Shown here one piece after another: positions 62,428 through 64,000 of a stretch of 64,000 bases of DNA. This DNA is from Paragordius varius (Eukaryota > Nematomorpha), in NCBI GenBank assembly GCA_964247055.1, contig OZ176053.1, positions 4,340,001-4,404,000 of the forward strand. The letters are read 5' to 3'. The position numbers and the translations under genes were made by a program. The notes below the pieces were generated by a model that saw only the letters and a program-made list of their open reading frames with translations, made no database searches and was not told the origin of the DNA. Position 1 is the stretch's first letter. The number at the start of each line of letters is the position of its first letter.

Positions 62428-63750
62428 ATGGATAAAAAAAGCTCTAAACAAACATTAATTAATACATTAAATCACATAGATAATCTTCAAGTTTTGATAA
62501 GGTTATTTTTAAACGACAACGATTTGATAGAACCGTTTGATAAAGACAAAGATGATGCGAGAAAAAGAATGATTTTTGATTCCAACAAAAGAGTAAAAAA
62601 AGATTTGGATCCGGCTTTGAAAAGATTTTGCAATCGCTTTGATGGGATTTTTGCTGATCTTCTATTTATTAAACATCATATTCAAAAACTATACAATGAA
62701 AAAGTGGGTTTTGATCACCATGCTAAACTGATACCAAAAATTGAACAATCTATCAATCTCATGAATACACTTGTATCCGATACTAATCAAATTAAAGAAA
62801 ATGTGGAATTATTACGACAGTCTCATACCCCGAATTTTGGTAATGCAAAAGACGTATCTCTCCTTAATTCGGTTATAGAATCTGTTAATGCAAAAGCCAG
62901 TTTACCGTATAAAATTAGTAACAACAATGCTATAACCGCTATGAATCATCTTCCTATAGAAAGCTCTGTGGTTTATAATCCATCAACACCTAATCTTAAT
63001 TATTATCCTAATAACGTTGTTCAACCAAATAATTATACAGAAATGCCATGTCATCCGGGGGTTTATTTGGATCCTAACACGATAAATCCCCAGAATAAAA
63101 GCTTCTGCAGTTTAGGGTGCACTAATAATAGTCTGCCGACAAATGAGAATTGTCAGAGCCCAGGACATCCACTGTTAAACATGCAAAATAAAGATATTTT
63201 TAATCATTCTGTGGATACGTCAGCCAATTGTCATATGATTCAAAACATACCCCTACAACAATATAAGGTAGAAGGAAACAAAAGGGATTTAATTTCACCG
63301 TTTAACCAATCATCTCTATGTGCGTCTAGCTGCCTACAAAATGTAAATACTTTCCAATGTTCTAATGAACCAAACATCGGACAACCCCCTTTATCCAGGA
63401 TGCCAAATTATGTCGGGGATAATGCTTCGAGTCCACAAAATTTCCAATATGCTCAAATTCCTACTAATCCGACCATGTATTTGGGTGAACCTAATATAAA
63501 CAGACCATATCAAGGGAATCTAGCGATTCAATCTAATAAAATTAACCAAGACAATAAATATTTTAACTGTTTTAGCCCTAGTAATCTGTATACTTGCATA
63601 AATCCTATCCCTACAACGCTTTATCCGGCTGCTAATGATAATAATAATATTAGTACCTGTCAGACCCGATATGAAGATTCGAAAAATCAAAACAATGTGT
63701 CTAATAGTAATCACCCTTTTACTAATACATTTAGCTCAAACAATTTGTGA
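62428..63750 (+). CDS. hypothetical 440-residue protein; faint Mediator-29-like N-terminus
   Basis: A single uninterrupted frame, long for this AT-rich sequence and with ordinary codon use, so it is probably a real gene. Residues 1-130 are charged and helical: LINTLNHIDNLQVLIRLFLN, then DPALKRFCNRFDGIFADLLF, then a segment likely to form a coiled coil. The second motif faintly recalls the RFDxxLEEFxxxCDQ helix of Mediator subunit 29/Intersex. Residues 130-440 are Asn/Pro/Ser-rich and look disordered, with scattered Cys, for example CHPGVYLDPNTINPQ. No signal peptide or membrane segment is evident. It is divergent from CNOT1 across a 2.9-kb gap. The downstream sequence has AATAAA at 63811. The function is not established and the Mediator idea is weak. 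Confidence 0.65.
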   Translation: MDKKSSKQTLINTLNHIDNLQVLIRLFLNDNDLIEPFDKDKDDARKRMIFDSNKRVKKDLDPALKRFCNRFDGIFADLLFIKHHIQKLYNEKVGFDHHAKLIPKIEQSINLMNTLVSDTNQIKENVELLRQSHTPNFGNAKDVSLLNSVIESVNAKASLPYKISNNNAITAMNHLPIESSVVYNPSTPNLNYYPNNVVQPNNYTEMPCHPGVYLDPNTINPQNKSFCSLGCTNNSLPTNENCQSPGHPLLNMQNKDIFNHSVDTSANCHMIQNIPLQQYKVEGNKRDLISPFNQSSLCASSCLQNVNTFQCSNEPNIGQPPLSRMPNYVGDNASSPQNFQYAQIPTNPTMYLGEPNINRPYQGNLAIQSNKINQDNKYFNCFSPSNLYTCINPIPTTLYPAANDNNNISTCQTRYEDSKNQNNVSNSNHPFTNTFSSNNL

Positions 63751-64000
63751 ATATTGTGTGTTTAACATTGCAGATTATCAATATATAATGCTTATTTAAG
63801 AAAAAATTGGAATAAATTTCTAAATTATTAATGTTGTTGTTATATCTATTGATCGATTTTTACTATTTTATAGATTATTTCCCACGAAAGTTTAGCTGTT
63901 TGTAATTTGGTGTCTTTTAAATTGTCGATCTAAGGTGTTTTGCACCGGCTCTGTAATATACCTGTCACCAGCTGGCATCTATATTACTTAGCAATTATTG
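63751..64000. other. 3' flank, window end
   Basis: Non-coding tail after the hypothetical gene. Nothing recognised apart from the AATAAA. Confidence 0.4.
63811..63816 (+). terminator. possible poly(A) signal of the 62428 gene
   Basis: AATAAA about 60 nt after the TGA stop. It is plausible by position but such words are common in this DNA. Confidence 0.35.

Noticed and set aside
63520-63714. 64-codon minus frame
   Set aside because: Shadow of the 440-codon plus-strand frame.
1-64000. Operons, ribosome binding sites, CRISPR arrays, retroviral or LTR elements
   Set aside because: Animal nuclear gene structure with introns; no spaced direct repeats of the CRISPR type, no reverse transcriptase, integrase or LTR pair seen.
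1-64000. Assignment to dicyemids on the basis of 26-nt introns
   Set aside because: Most introns here are 75-600 nt and some exceed 1 kb, so intron length alone does not place the organism.

Overview
The window is a piece of a very AT-rich animal (metazoan) nuclear genome. The evidence is a paired-class UNC-4/UNCX homeobox gene, a complete NOT1/CNOT1 gene split by 69 GT-AG introns, an ADAM/ADAMTS-type metalloprotease, a tRNA-derived SINE, mariner and hAT relics and several MITEs. The phylum cannot be fixed from this sequence. Introns of exactly 26 nt recall reports for dicyemid mesozoans, but most introns here are 75-600 nt, so I leave the lineage open. I saw no bacterial, organellar, viral, tRNA, rRNA or CRISPR feature.

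Layout. (1) 1-4786, minus strand: a secreted reprolysin-like metalloprotease, running off the left edge, with a HELGH zinc motif near 600. (2) 4787-8873: non-coding, with a hAT-type MITE (6470-7280) that has an 8-bp target duplication. (3) 8874-11009, plus strand: an UNC-4 homeobox gene in three exons. (4) 11010-25078: about 14 kb without a recognisable host gene, holding a TA-flanked MITE, a 417-bp foldback element, two decayed mariners and a truncated SINE. (5) 25079-59562, minus strand: CNOT1, scaffold of the CCR4-NOT deadenylase. I rebuilt all 70 exons by hand; phases agree at every junction and the total is 10,380 nt (3,459 residues plus stop), against about 2,376 residues in human. The extra length lies in Asn/Ser/Thr/Gln-rich linkers. 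(6) 59563-62427: AT-rich, no gene recognised. (7) 62428-63750, plus strand: a 440-residue protein, possibly Mediator-29-like, otherwise unrecognised.

CNOT1 acts in mRNA decay, UNC-4 in transcriptional control and the protease outside the cell or in secretion. Nothing suggests that they share a pathway.

The most unusual signal is a MITE family (six copies, TA duplications, terminal inverted repeats built from a 21-nt subrepeat). Five copies sit in introns, and each lies within about 35 nt of a splice junction. Together with the 26-nt introns this makes intron gain or intron targeting by a non-autonomous transposon the best candidate here for undescribed biology.
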